64,000 nucleotides of DNA from Vulcanimicrobiota bacterium (GTDB taxonomy: Bacteria; Vulcanimicrobiota; JAJTBE01): the NCBI GenBank assembly GCA_021107945.1, contig JAIORV010000066.1, positions 1-64,000 of the forward strand, written 5' to 3'. Positions 27,705 to 36,907 of the stretch are shown here, piece after piece. Within the stretch, counting starts at the first letter, position 1. Each line of letters starts with the position of its first letter. The position numbers were made by a program, and so were the translations under genes. The notes under the pieces are model-generated. The model did no database searches. It worked only from the letters and a program-made list of their open reading frames with translations, and was not told the DNA's origin.

Positions 27705-28154
27705 TCAAAAACTCCTCTTACTGTCAATCATTAATGTTACGGGCCCGTCGTTAACAAGGTGGACATCCATCATAGCCTGGAATACTCCCTCTTCTGTGTG
27801 AACGCCCTGTTTTTCCATCTCTTCAATAAATTTTTCATAAAGGGGAACTGCAAGCTCCGGTTTTGCGGCATGTGAGTAGCTGGGGCGCCTTCCCTTTCTA
27901 CAGTCACCTATAAGTGTGAATTGGGACACAACGAGCGCCTCACCTTTCACATCTATTATGGAAAGGTTCATTTTGCCCGATTTGTCCTGAAAAATCCTCA
28001 AATTAGCGATTTTCTCGCCCATGTATTTTGCATCTTTTTCCGTATCATCCTCCTGGACTCCGAGGAGGACGAGGATACCCATACCTATTTCACCCACGGT
28101 TTTCCCGTCAACCATGACCTTACTTTCCCTGACTCTCTGAACAACAGCTCTCAT
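27705..28154 (-). CDS. dtd: D-aminoacyl-tRNA deacylase
   Basis: Removes D-amino acids (and misloaded glycine) from tRNA. Seen: MRAVVQRV start, ILVLLGV, the SQFTL motif near residues 77-81 (catalytic region), [11 protein letters not shown], and the C-terminal [10 protein letters not shown] with the cross-subunit Gly-x-Pro-type loop (NDGPVT). ATG 28154 is chosen because GAGGAGG lies 10 bases upstream and the family begins at MRAV; the longer reading adds 9 residues. 149 aa, normal length. Middle gene of the rel-dtd-MBL cluster, 51 bases after rel; a TTTAAAGTTTTTTAAAGATG repeat fills that gap. Confidence 0.96.
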   Translation of the reverse strand: MRAVVQRVRESKVMVDGKTVGEIGMGILVLLGVQEDDTEKDAKYMGEKIANLRIFQDKSGKMNLSIIDVKGEALVVSQFTLIGDCRKGRRPSYSHAAKPELAVPLYEKFIEEMEKQGVHTEEGVFQAMMDVHLVNDGPVTLMIDSKRSF

Positions 28155-28168
28155 CGGTCTGAAGCCCT

Positions 28169-28201
28169 CCTCAAATCCCATCTTTAAAAAACTTTATACT
28201 G
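28169..28201 (-). repeat. TTTAAAGTTTTTTAAAGATG-type repeat, copy 1
   Basis: Minus strand: ACTTTATACTG on plus reads CAGTATAAAGTTTTTTAAAG, then ATGGGATTTGAGG. Shared with 36701-36733 (minus) and 39015-39082 (plus). The GAGGAGG at its end may provide the dtd ribosome binding site. Confidence 0.6.
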
Positions 28202-28205
28202 TATT

Positions 28206-30455
28206 TTACCTTGATTTTCTCAATGTTGATCTTGCGACACTGTGCACACTTTTTATTGAAAGCAAAGTCTTAATAAGCTCGTCCATTTCATCTTTTGATT
28301 TAATATCCACCGATACCTTGATAGTAGCATATGAGCGTTTCGACCAGGCCTTACAGTAGTTTGCATGAATTCCTTTTTCGTTGATTCTCCCCATAACATC
28401 GGATAAAAGCCCGGTCCTGTCCCATGCTTCAACTTCCAGTTGTGTCGTGTATAGAGTATCAATTATATCCTCGCTCCATTTTACTTCTACAACCCTCTCC
28501 TTCTTCTTTGCAAGATGGGCGAAACTGGGGCAATTTTTTCGATGGATGGAAGCTCCCTTTCCAAGCGTAACGTAACCGATGATTTCATCTCCCTGTACAG
28601 GCGAGCAACATCTTGCAAATTTGACGGCAATACTGGATATTCCATCAATGACAACAGGCGATTTTGATTTCCTCCTGCGTCTTTTTTTCTTTTCCTTCGC
28701 CTCAGGAGGAGGTATCTCCACGGGTATAGGTCCCAGGAAATCCCGGATACGGTGCATTATTGTGACGGGACTGGTCTCGCCATATCCAACCGATGCGAAA
28801 AGATCATTGATAGACTGGAATTTATACTTCTTGGCAATTTTTCCAAACATCTCAATATTGTTAAAACTCACATCCATCCTTGAGCGTTCCAGCTCGTTTT
28901 TTATTAATTCCTTTCCCCTGTCGATATTTTCCTCTTTTCTCTCTTTCTTGAACCATTGTTTGATCTTGTTTCTAGCCTGACTGCTTTTTACTATATTGAG
29001 CCAATCCCGTGACGGGCTCCCTTGCTTTTGCGTGATAATCTCGACAATATCGGCATTTTTGAGTTTATAATCAATGGGAACAATCTTGGTGTTTACCTTT
29101 GCTCCTATAAGCCTATGTCCCACTTCCGTATGAATGTTGTATGCGAAATCCAGGGGGGTTGATCCGGCAGGCAGATCAATCACATCACCTTTTGGCGTAA
29201 ATACAAAAACTTCCATCTCAAGGAGATTCACTTTAAGGTTATCAATATATTCACGGGCGTCCTTACTGTCGTCTTCGAAGTCCAGAATCTTACGAATCCA
29301 GGGATACACTTCTTTTGTAATATTGATATCCGCTTTTCCGCCCTCTTTATATGCCCAATGTGCCGCGATTCCATATTCATCAACTCGATGCATCTCCCAT
29401 GTTCGAACCTGGACTTCAACGGGTTGATTGGCGGGACCATAGACAGTGGTATGCAAGGAGCGGTAATTGTTTGACTTGGGCATTGCGATGTAATCCTTGA
29501 ACCTGTCATGAAACGGCATCCAGAAATTGTGCACAATACCCAGAGCCTGATAGCATTCCCTTACAGTATTTACAATAATCCTAACAGCGGTGAGGTCATA
29601 TATGTCTTCAAGAGAACAGTTTCTTTGGGTCATTTTCTGGAATATACTGTAATAATGTTTTGGTCTTCCCTCAATATGAAAATTCTTAAATCCCACCTTA
29701 ACAAGCGCCCCAAAGATTTTTTCTTTCACATGTTCTACAATTTGTTCTCTCTCTCTTCTCCTTTGCGACACATTATCCATCAACTCTTTGAATTCATCGG
29801 GGAATAAATAACCTGCGGCAAGGTCTTCCAATTGCCATTTTATCTCCCACATACCAAGGCGGCTAGCTATGGGAGCAAAAATCTCAAGTGTCTCTTTTGC
29901 TATAAATTTTTGCTTCTTTTCGGAAAGAAAGGTCAATGTTCTGAGATTATGAAGCCTGTCCGCCACCTTGATCAGGATTACGCGGATATCTTTTGCCATT
30001 GCAAGAAATATTTTTCTCAGGTTCTCCGCTTGCTTGTCAACTCTTGACCTGGTTTTTTGAAAGCCTGTCCCTTTTTCTTTTGACTCGCTTATTGCAGTAA
30101 GTTTTGTAACGCCATCAACAAGGTTTGCAACCTCATCGCCAAACTCTTTGTTTATATATTCCTTACCTAACTCAGTATCTTCAACAACATCGTGCAGTAT
30201 CGCCGCTGTCAGGGTCGGAGTGTCCATATGAATCTGCGCAAGGATTTTCGCCGTTTCCAGGGGATGAGTAATGTAAGGATCACCGGAAGCCCGCTTCTGC
30301 TTCTTGTGTGCGTCGGCGGCAATGATATATGCCTCTTCCAATGTTTTATGATCTGACTCATCCTTGTTATAATCCCTGACAATATCCATTAACTCCGAAA
30401 ATATTTCATCGGGAGAGGCCTTATTATTATTCTTTTTTTGTCTGTTTTCAGCCAT
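28206..30455 (-). CDS. rel: Bifunctional (p)ppGpp synthetase/hydrolase
   Basis: Stringent-response enzyme making and degrading (p)ppGpp. Seen in order: HD hydrolase domain, residues about 45-200 (THPLETAKIL, AILHDVVEDTEL, intact His-Asp); synthetase domain about 230-380 (GRPKHYYSI, MPKSNNYRSLHTTVYGP, VEVQVRT); TGS about 395-460 (VFTPKGDVIDLPAGST); a zinc-finger-like segment with KFARCCSPVQGDEI, about 615; and a C-terminal ACT domain. Both active sites look intact, so it is of the Rel/SpoT type. 749 aa, full length. First gene of the rel-dtd-MBL operon; a TATAAT on the minus strand (plus 30508-30513) may be its -10 box. Confidence 0.97.
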   Translation of the reverse strand: MAENRQKKNNNKASPDEIFSELMDIVRDYNKDESDHKTLEEAYIIAADAHKKQKRASGDPYITHPLETAKILAQIHMDTPTLTAAILHDVVEDTELGKEYINKEFGDEVANLVDGVTKLTAISESKEKGTGFQKTRSRVDKQAENLRKIFLAMAKDIRVILIKVADRLHNLRTLTFLSEKKQKFIAKETLEIFAPIASRLGMWEIKWQLEDLAAGYLFPDEFKELMDNVSQRRREREQIVEHVKEKIFGALVKVGFKNFHIEGRPKHYYSIFQKMTQRNCSLEDIYDLTAVRIIVNTVRECYQALGIVHNFWMPFHDRFKDYIAMPKSNNYRSLHTTVYGPANQPVEVQVRTWEMHRVDEYGIAAHWAYKEGGKADINITKEVYPWIRKILDFEDDSKDAREYIDNLKVNLLEMEVFVFTPKGDVIDLPAGSTPLDFAYNIHTEVGHRLIGAKVNTKIVPIDYKLKNADIVEIITQKQGSPSRDWLNIVKSSQARNKIKQWFKKERKEENIDRGKELIKNELERSRMDVSFNNIEMFGKIAKKYKFQSINDLFASVGYGETSPVTIMHRIRDFLGPIPVEIPPPEAKEKKKRRRRKSKSPVVIDGISSIAVKFARCCSPVQGDEIIGYVTLGKGASIHRKNCPSFAHLAKKKERVVEVKWSEDIIDTLYTTQLEVEAWDRTGLLSDVMGRINEKGIHANYCKAWSKRSYATIKVSVDIKSKDEMDELIKTLLSIKSVHSVARSTLRKSR

Positions 30456-30591
30456 AATGAGTGAAGCACCTTAAATATCAGGAGATTCTCAAGAAAAATT
30501 CTTCACTATTATATCACAAGTATGTTATTGTTGAAAAGGAGATCCAAAATAAAAAAAGAAAATAGACAAAAAATTTAGGGGTGAATTTATT

Positions 30592-32742
30592 ATGAAGAAA
30601 TTTCCAGTGGTTGTCATTATCATTTTAATCGCAATTACAATATTGACTTTGACGGCTGATTCAGCATCATACAGAATAAGGATTATCAAGGGCAACAACC
30701 AGGCTATTCAGGTTGGAAAGCCCGCCAAGGATCCGATAGTTCTGAAAGTTGTTGACTCCAGGGGTATGCCTACAAGAGCGTTGGTCAAGTTGAAAATCTT
30801 AAAAGGCGAGCTCAAATTATCAACAAAGAGCATCAAAACCGATTCCAGGGGAATCGCCAAGATTTATTTGAACGCCGGAGTCGTGCCGGTAAAAACGGTT
30901 ATCAAGGCATATATACATAAGATGCCCGGAACGGGAGTCAAGCTTACCTATAATATTACTCTGGACAAGCCCGGGAGAAAACAACCCGGCAAGAAGGTTG
31001 CAAAGAGACCGGTAGTGAAACCCATTAAGAAACCCACTCCCAAAAAGACACCGGTGGCAAAACCAATTAAGAAACCTACTCCAAAAAAGACACCGGCGAT
31101 AAAACCAATTAAGAAACCTACTCCAAAAAAGACACCGGTTGCTCTGAAAACACCCGGAAAACCAGGTGAGGCAATTCCCTCGGTAATAATAGGCTTTGGA
31201 GGCTCAAACCAGAAAGTACTCCTTAACAAAACAGCAAAAGAAGAGCTTTCAGTGCAAATTATGGATGACAAAGGCAATGTTATGAAAGGTGTAACTGTGG
31301 AGTTTAAAGTGATAGAGGGAGAAGCGGTTGTCAATCCCAAAAAGTCGGATACTGACAGCAAGGGAATAGCTTCGACCAAAATCAAGATGAGGAAAAAGAT
31401 CGGGATGATAACCGTGAAAGCTATGGTGGAGGAAAACAAGGGGCTTTCAACGGTATTTAACCTCAAAGCGGTTAAGAAAGTTGCAATAAGCACGGTAAAG
31501 AAGCCGGTTGCCAGGCATTCTCCAGTGGTCGTGCCCTCACCGGCATATACTCCTACGACTCCAGCAACTCCCACAACTCCAAAATATACTCCATCGTCGG
31601 TACCCGATACAATCAAATTACCTCCCAGGCATACAACAAGACCCAGGGGAGCATATAGTCGCGAGGCGAGTGGAATATCGGTGGTTGCAGGAAACTATCA
31701 GTCTTCTCCTCCCGGAGTGAGACTTTCCCAACCTGTTGTTGTATATATAACCGATGCGGACGGTAATCCCACATTTGCCACAGTCACTTTCACTATAATG
31801 ACAGGCAAAGCTACAATTATCAACCGCGAGGTCAAAACAGATGCAAGAGGACTTGCAAGCACATTTGTTGTGGTCAATTCTCCGGAGACAGTGAAGATCG
31901 TAGCTGAAGTGCTGGAAAAACCCGGGCTGTCCACCATTGCATATGCCAATATGAAGAAGAAGGAGCCTAAAGCCGAGAATCGCACCAGGACGCCGATAAT
32001 TAGGGCGACTACCAACTCCAACACCCCCGGTTATCCTGCAAGTATCGCATTTTATGATCTCCGGGCAAGGAAATATGACAATATTGAAAAGACTAATGTC
32101 ATCCAACTTGAGATAGGAGTAAGCGATTTCAGAAACGCCCCGGTTTCAACAGCAGTGAAATTCTCGACTCTCAAAGGAAAGGCGAAAATTCTCACTCCCA
32201 TCGTCCAGACTGATTCCCGCGGCAAGGGTATATGTTATGTCGATGTGACTCAATCGATGGGAATATTCACGGTGGAAGCCCAATCAATGGAGAACCCGGA
32301 TTTACGGGCAATATTCAAATCGGGACCGGAAATCAGGACTGCTCCCGCTCCCAAAGTGGTTCAACCCGGGACGAGAAAGCCCGATACCAGAGGGATGAAA
32401 GTTCCTCCGCCTTCCAGTGAACTTGGCGAGGCCGGTAAACCCGCATTAATTGCAGTTATTGACGGTGGAGGACAGAAAGTGAAGACCCGCTCCAAGCTTC
32501 CCCGTCCTTTAGTGGTACTTGTGACGGATTCACGGGGCAATCCTGTTAAGGGCATAACAATATCATTCTTTATGCAAACAGGCAGAGCAGTCATTCATTC
32601 ACCATATGCAAGAACCAACAGTCAAGGCAAGGCAAAGACACATATAACACTTGGAAAGAAACCCGGTATCTATGAAATAGGAGTTCGCACAAAAGGAAAA
32701 GGCGGCCTTAGCACATCAATACGTGTCGAGGCAGTTAAATAG
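30592..32742 (+). CDS. Secreted protein with Ig-like (Big_1-type) repeats
   Basis: Signal peptide at residues 1-26 (KKFPVVVIIILIAITIL core, ends DSASY). Then about five beta-sandwich repeats of about 90 residues, each with a VVDSRGMPT or ITDADGNPT strand turn, followed by KTDSRGIAKI-type and later FTVEA-type strands, the pattern of bacterial Ig-like group 1 domains (invasin/intimin-type). Between repeats 1 and 2 is a basic linker of three 14-residue units (KPIKKPTPKKTPVA), a 42-bp DNA repeat at about 31018-31143. Other linkers are Pro/Thr-rich. No LPxTG or transmembrane anchor. Probably an extracellular structural or adhesive protein; the basic linker may bind an anionic surface. Confidence 0.82.
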   Translation: MKKFPVVVIIILIAITILTLTADSASYRIRIIKGNNQAIQVGKPAKDPIVLKVVDSRGMPTRALVKLKILKGELKLSTKSIKTDSRGIAKIYLNAGVVPVKTVIKAYIHKMPGTGVKLTYNITLDKPGRKQPGKKVAKRPVVKPIKKPTPKKTPVAKPIKKPTPKKTPAIKPIKKPTPKKTPVALKTPGKPGEAIPSVIIGFGGSNQKVLLNKTAKEELSVQIMDDKGNVMKGVTVEFKVIEGEAVVNPKKSDTDSKGIASTKIKMRKKIGMITVKAMVEENKGLSTVFNLKAVKKVAISTVKKPVARHSPVVVPSPAYTPTTPATPTTPKYTPSSVPDTIKLPPRHTTRPRGAYSREASGISVVAGNYQSSPPGVRLSQPVVVYITDADGNPTFATVTFTIMTGKATIINREVKTDARGLASTFVVVNSPETVKIVAEVLEKPGLSTIAYANMKKKEPKAENRTRTPIIRATTNSNTPGYPASIAFYDLRARKYDNIEKTNVIQLEIGVSDFRNAPVSTAVKFSTLKGKAKILTPIVQTDSRGKGICYVDVTQSMGIFTVEAQSMENPDLRAIFKSGPEIRTAPAPKVVQPGTRKPDTRGMKVPPPSSELGEAGKPALIAVIDGGGQKVKTRSKLPRPLVVLVTDSRGNPVKGITISFFMQTGRAVIHSPYARTNSQGKAKTHITLGKKPGIYEIGVRTKGKGGLSTSIRVEAVK

Positions 32743-32767
32743 TAAAAAATAAAATAGAGGTGAAGTA

Positions 32768-33478
32768 ATGAAAAAAGTATGCAGTATTATACTTCTTGCT
32801 TTCCTGGTTTTTGGATTGTTGATGGGATGCCAATCTCAGGCTGACACTCCAGGCAAGAAAGACGACGGCAAAAAAGAGGTAAAAGAAAAGGTAGCAGAAG
32901 AAAAGGCGACAAAGGAAAAGGTAACGGAAGAAAAAGCAACGGAAGAAAAGGCGACAAAAGAAAAGGTAACGGATGAAAAAGGAGGAAAGCAAAAAATGGA
33001 AAAATTGTTTGCTATAATTAAAACCGATAAAGGCGAGATGAAGGCAGAGCTTTATCCAGATGTGGCTCCGAATACTGTTCTCAGTTTCGTAACCCTTGCA
33101 AAAGATGGATTCTATGACGGACTTACATTTCACAGAGTGGTTCCAAACTTTGTAATTCAGGGTGGATGCCCACAGGGAACCGGAACCGGTGGACCGGGAT
33201 ATATGATACCGGCAGAGTTCAACAATAGAAAACACCTGCTTGGCTCACTGGCGATGGCAAGAAGCAGTGCTCCCGATAGCGCTGGAAGTCAATTTTATGT
33301 GTGTCTTGCTCCCCAGCCCAGTCTGGACAATAATTATACCGTCTTCGGACAGGTACTTGAAGGTGTATCAACCGCTCAGAATATCCTGAAAGGTGACAAG
33401 ATCACGACCATCGAGATAGTAGGAGAATTGCCCGCAGATTTGAAAGGAAAAGAAATCAAAAAAAGCGGCGTAAAATAA
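32768..33478 (+). CDS. Cyclophilin-type peptidyl-prolyl isomerase lipoprotein
   Basis: Proline isomerase assisting folding outside the cytoplasm. Signal peptide with lipobox LLMGC, Cys near 21. Residues about 30-75 are a charged Lys/Glu linker built of EKATKEKVT-type repeats. The cyclophilin domain follows: FHRVVPNFVIQGG (Arg, Phe and Gln of the active site), GPGYMIPAEF, SLAMARSSAPDSAGSQFYVCLA, LDNNYTVFGQV. GAGGTGAAGTA lies before the ATG. It follows the Ig-repeat gene by 25 bases, so they are likely co-transcribed; it may help fold that protein. The methyltransferase gene starts 4 bases after its stop. Confidence 0.93.
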   Translation: MKKVCSIILLAFLVFGLLMGCQSQADTPGKKDDGKKEVKEKVAEEKATKEKVTEEKATEEKATKEKVTDEKGGKQKMEKLFAIIKTDKGEMKAELYPDVAPNTVLSFVTLAKDGFYDGLTFHRVVPNFVIQGGCPQGTGTGGPGYMIPAEFNNRKHLLGSLAMARSSAPDSAGSQFYVCLAPQPSLDNNYTVFGQVLEGVSTAQNILKGDKITTIEIVGELPADLKGKEIKKSGVK

Positions 33479-33482
33479 AGGA

Positions 33483-35990
33483 ATGGCAAGAAATACATAT
33501 AGGAAAATAGATATTATCCTGAAAGAACTTTTATCATATAGTTCTAATATGGATTTCTTCAAAGACGATTTCAGGGAGGCGGAAAATTTCTTAATTTCCG
33601 CTTCCTTTTATTTTTTGTTCAATGATTCTATTGCCCTAAAAAAACCGACTCAAATAAAAAAAGATATCCCTTCTGAAGATACCATCCGGGAATTATTAAC
33701 AAAATATCATGAATTCCATTTTTCGACTGATCTGAAAATTGATATAGAAATATTAAAAAAAATTCTCAGACTGGTAAAAAAAGAAAGGATTATCATACCG
33801 GGACTGATTCACGAATACTTCCTGGAGAACTTCCCCAACGGCAAGAGAATAGAATCAAAACGAAAGAAGACAGGCACATACTATACCCCCAAATGGGTTG
33901 CCGATGATATTGTACAATGGAGCCTCAATGTTCATTTGCAGAACAAGCTGGATGAACTGAGGAAATGCAAAAATGATTGCAATTACGAGAAATTTGTTGA
34001 AATATGGAAATCGATTTCAGAGATTAAAATCCTTGACCCCGCCTGTGGCTGGGGAATCTTCCTTGTAAGTGTATATAGATATATGGAGCGATTCTATAGG
34101 TCTGCCGGACTTATGGCACAGAAAATGCTGGAGAATCAAGCCTGTCACCCGTTTGATGATGACGATATGCTCTCCGACGGATATTCCAGAAAGATTCAAT
34201 TCTCTATTTATTTGAAGGAAATATCCTCGATTGGCAGGGATCCCTCGACAATTATATCGGATAAAAATATATACGGATATGATATTGATAAGACAGCTCT
34301 TAATATTGCAAAACATCTTCTTGACAACCAGGGAGATGCCTCAGTAAGAAATGGTTCCCTTCAATGGAATATGTTGGAAAGAGATTTTATTCTTGATTTT
34401 GACAAAATCAAAGAAAGGTTTGACCTTATTGTCGGGAATCCGCCCTACTTTTCGATAGGCGGTGGAGGAAAGGGAAAGACCAAAACAATATATCATAGTA
34501 TATTGAAAAACCACTCCTATTACGGCAAATATTTCAGAAGTCAGTCTGACATATTCTACTACTTTATCCTTGGCGGCATCGAGATTCTGAAGCCCGGGGG
34601 GAGAATTTCTTTCATAACTCCGTCATACTGGCTTGATAATGAATATGCGGACACTTTGAAGAAGTTGATATTGGAAAAATGTCGTATAGAAGAGATAATT
34701 AATTTTGATCCTCTCGGTGTTTTCCGCACTTTACGAGGGAAAAAGGTAAATATTGATACAACCATATTCAGGTATAATAAAAATTGTAAATCCACCGACA
34801 AAGATGTGGAAGAAATAACACTAAAATTCATAGAACAAGATATGTTTTCAAACAAATCACCCTTGAACACACCCGGCAAACACTCATTCCCGGTCTATAA
34901 GACTCGCTTAAACCCTGATGATATGACCGCCAGGGGTTTTCTTGATAATATAAGAACTCATGACTTATCCGGGGATAATGAAAAAAGCTTTCATACGATT
35001 TTTAAAAGACATGATGAATTGTCCTGCGGCAAATGGCAGTTCAGCCGGTACAACAAGATTCTGGCAAAGATGAAGAAAAACGGCGAAACGATCTTGCCTT
35101 TAGGGGATATTTCAGAAAAAGAATATGAGAAATATCGGGGAGATTTTGAAAAATCAGACAACAATTATATGACGGGACTTTGTAAAATAGGACAGGGACA
35201 GGAGACGGGATTGTCACAGGTGTTTATGATAGATAAAGACACAGCAGAAAAATTAGACCTGGAGAAAGAGTTTCTTAAACAAAATATTAAAAATCGCAAT
35301 ATTCTACGTTTTGGACTGGAATATTCCGACCAGCTCATGATTATGGTAGATAGTGATGAAGATTTATCTCTGTGCCCGCACATTCGGAACTACCTTGAGT
35401 CTCACAGGGAATCTTTAACAAACAGACAGAGAGTGAGAATCGGTAATAGGAAATGGTATGAAATCAGCATCCCTCAGAATCTTGAAATATTTGAAAATCC
35501 CATGAAGATCCTTGTCCCCTATCGCTCTCCCCGCAATCGATTTGCCATCGACAGAAACGCTCATTTAAATGACGGGGGCGATGTGAGAGCAATTGTGATC
35601 AAGGATGAATTCCGGAATGTCATTTCATACGACTTCCTTCTTGCTGTTCTGAACTCCAGGCTAATCAGTTTCTGGTATATGCAATCGGGAAAGAAAAAGG
35701 GTAAGATATATGAGTATTTTACACGCCCCATGTCAAGGATTCCTATATGCATACCCGATTCCCAATTAAAGGTGAACATTGAAGAAATGAGCGGAGAAAT
35801 CCAGGGTCTATACCAAACATATAGAAACCAGATTGAGTTGTCGGCACAGGAAAAACAGAATTTGAAAAGCAAAATTGAAAACATTGAAAACGATATTGAT
35901 ACGGCGGTTTATAAACTTTATGATATTAACAGCCTGGAAATCGAGCGGATTGAAAGATATATGGAAAAAACTTTACCGGTGGGAGAATAA
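33483..35990 (+). CDS. Orphan N6-adenine DNA methyltransferase, Eco57I/TaqI-like
   Basis: Type II gamma-class adenine methyltransferase. Seen: TGTYYTPKWVADDIV near residue 130, ILDPACGWGIFL near 182 (SAM motif I; the usual Ser is Trp), YGYDIDKTALNIA (motif II), FDLIVGNPPYF near 320 (catalytic NPPY), GGRISFITPSYWL, then a C-terminal target-recognition region ending RPMSRIPICIPD as in TaqI specificity domains, and a coiled coil. The first 130 residues show no clear PD-(D/E)xK nuclease motif, and no restriction gene is beside it, so it is probably an orphan or regulatory methylase. It starts 4 bases after the cyclophilin lipoprotein gene, an odd pairing. Confidence 0.88.
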   Translation: MARNTYRKIDIILKELLSYSSNMDFFKDDFREAENFLISASFYFLFNDSIALKKPTQIKKDIPSEDTIRELLTKYHEFHFSTDLKIDIEILKKILRLVKKERIIIPGLIHEYFLENFPNGKRIESKRKKTGTYYTPKWVADDIVQWSLNVHLQNKLDELRKCKNDCNYEKFVEIWKSISEIKILDPACGWGIFLVSVYRYMERFYRSAGLMAQKMLENQACHPFDDDDMLSDGYSRKIQFSIYLKEISSIGRDPSTIISDKNIYGYDIDKTALNIAKHLLDNQGDASVRNGSLQWNMLERDFILDFDKIKERFDLIVGNPPYFSIGGGGKGKTKTIYHSILKNHSYYGKYFRSQSDIFYYFILGGIEILKPGGRISFITPSYWLDNEYADTLKKLILEKCRIEEIINFDPLGVFRTLRGKKVNIDTTIFRYNKNCKSTDKDVEEITLKFIEQDMFSNKSPLNTPGKHSFPVYKTRLNPDDMTARGFLDNIRTHDLSGDNEKSFHTIFKRHDELSCGKWQFSRYNKILAKMKKNGETILPLGDISEKEYEKYRGDFEKSDNNYMTGLCKIGQGQETGLSQVFMIDKDTAEKLDLEKEFLKQNIKNRNILRFGLEYSDQLMIMVDSDEDLSLCPHIRNYLESHRESLTNRQRVRIGNRKWYEISIPQNLEIFENPMKILVPYRSPRNRFAIDRNAHLNDGGDVRAIVIKDEFRNVISYDFLLAVLNSRLISFWYMQSGKKKGKIYEYFTRPMSRIPICIPDSQLKVNIEEMSGEIQGLYQTYRNQIELSAQEKQNLKSKIENIENDIDTAVYKLYDINSLEIERIERYMEKTLPVGE

Positions 35991-36005
35991 CATGAAACAG
36001 AATGA

Positions 36006-36677
36006 CTACCTGACCCTGTAAAACAGCACTGTGCATTCTCCCCAGCTTACAAAATAATTTTTCTTTTTTATTAGCTCAAGTCTTTGATTGTCATATGGTC
36101 TGGATACTGAAATAAATCTGCTCCCGGTCTTCATTTTATCGATATTCCTTGATACGGCATTATGCACCTCGTCAGGAAATGTTGTGCCGTGAATAAAAAC
36201 CACGGAGCCTGTGCTCAAATCCACATTTACAATATCCTCGAGGAAAAAATGAAGCTTGTTTATTCCCAATCCCTGTGTTATTTTCTCGGCGATATGAATG
36301 TGAGTGGGCAATAGATCAACCCCGATACAAGTCGCTCCCGTGGAAAGTCTCGTATAAAACATCATCTTTCCCCGTCCACACCCCAGGTCATAAAAGACGT
36401 CATTTTCTGTAACACCGATTTCCCTTACAATTTCTGCCGCCACAGGATATGAAACTTCGCCATATGAAAAAGTGCCCTTTGCATAATCAATATCTTTCGA
36501 CTCCTGGCGAATATAGATTGGTGAATACCTTATTATATAATTTTTGAAAAGCTGAATTTCAACAGCCCGGAGACCCGGGACTTTTGCCGATTCAATCCAA
36601 TCCTGAAATCCCGTAACAAAAGGCGCCCTGATCCAGTCGCCGACATTCTTGAGGTTATCCTTGATTTTTCTCAACAT
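36006..36677 (-). CDS. SAM-dependent methyltransferase (DOT1/PrmA-like class I fold)
   Basis: Class I methyltransferase. Seen: VFYDLGCGRGKMMFYTRL near residues 93-110 (SAM glycine loop), CIGVDLLPTHIHIAE (acidic residue after beta-2), FFLEDIVNVDL (motif III region) and VVFIHGTTFPDEV (motif IV position). The first 85 residues include an amphipathic region and YAKGTFSYGEVSYPVAAEI, as in DOT1-like proteins that act on large substrates. Acceptor unknown. It converges on the DNA methyltransferase gene, stops 15 bases apart. Confidence 0.82.
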   Translation of the reverse strand: MLRKIKDNLKNVGDWIRAPFVTGFQDWIESAKVPGLRAVEIQLFKNYIIRYSPIYIRQESKDIDYAKGTFSYGEVSYPVAAEIVREIGVTENDVFYDLGCGRGKMMFYTRLSTGATCIGVDLLPTHIHIAEKITQGLGINKLHFFLEDIVNVDLSTGSVVFIHGTTFPDEVHNAVSRNIDKMKTGSRFISVSRPYDNQRLELIKKKNYFVSWGECTVLFYRVR

Positions 36678-36700
36678 ATCATACTCCCGGGCTTGTAGTG

Positions 36701-36733
36701 CCCAAACCCCATCTTTAAAAAACTTTAAACTGC
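36701..36733 (-). repeat. TTTAAAGTTTTTTAAAGATG-type repeat, copy 2
   Basis: Minus strand reads CAGTTTAAAGTTTTTTAAAG, then ATGGGGTTTGGG. It lies 24 bases upstream of the methyltransferase start, as copy 1 lies upstream of dtd. Confidence 0.6.
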
Positions 36734-36907
36734 AGACTTCATAAATTACAGGAGAAGCCTACATCCCCCATATATATCATGGTTCAAATATTAACCAAAC
36801 ATTCCCTTTTATCAACCAATTATTCCATCAGGTACTTGAACAGATAAAGGATTACCTTAATAGAAAATTGAATTTTATAAACACTATATCCTGATGGAGG
36901 TATTTCG

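Noticed and set aside
33483-35990. BREX PglX or complete type IIG restriction enzyme
   Set aside because: No other BREX genes are present, the protein is shorter than PglX, and no PD-(D/E)xK motif is visible.
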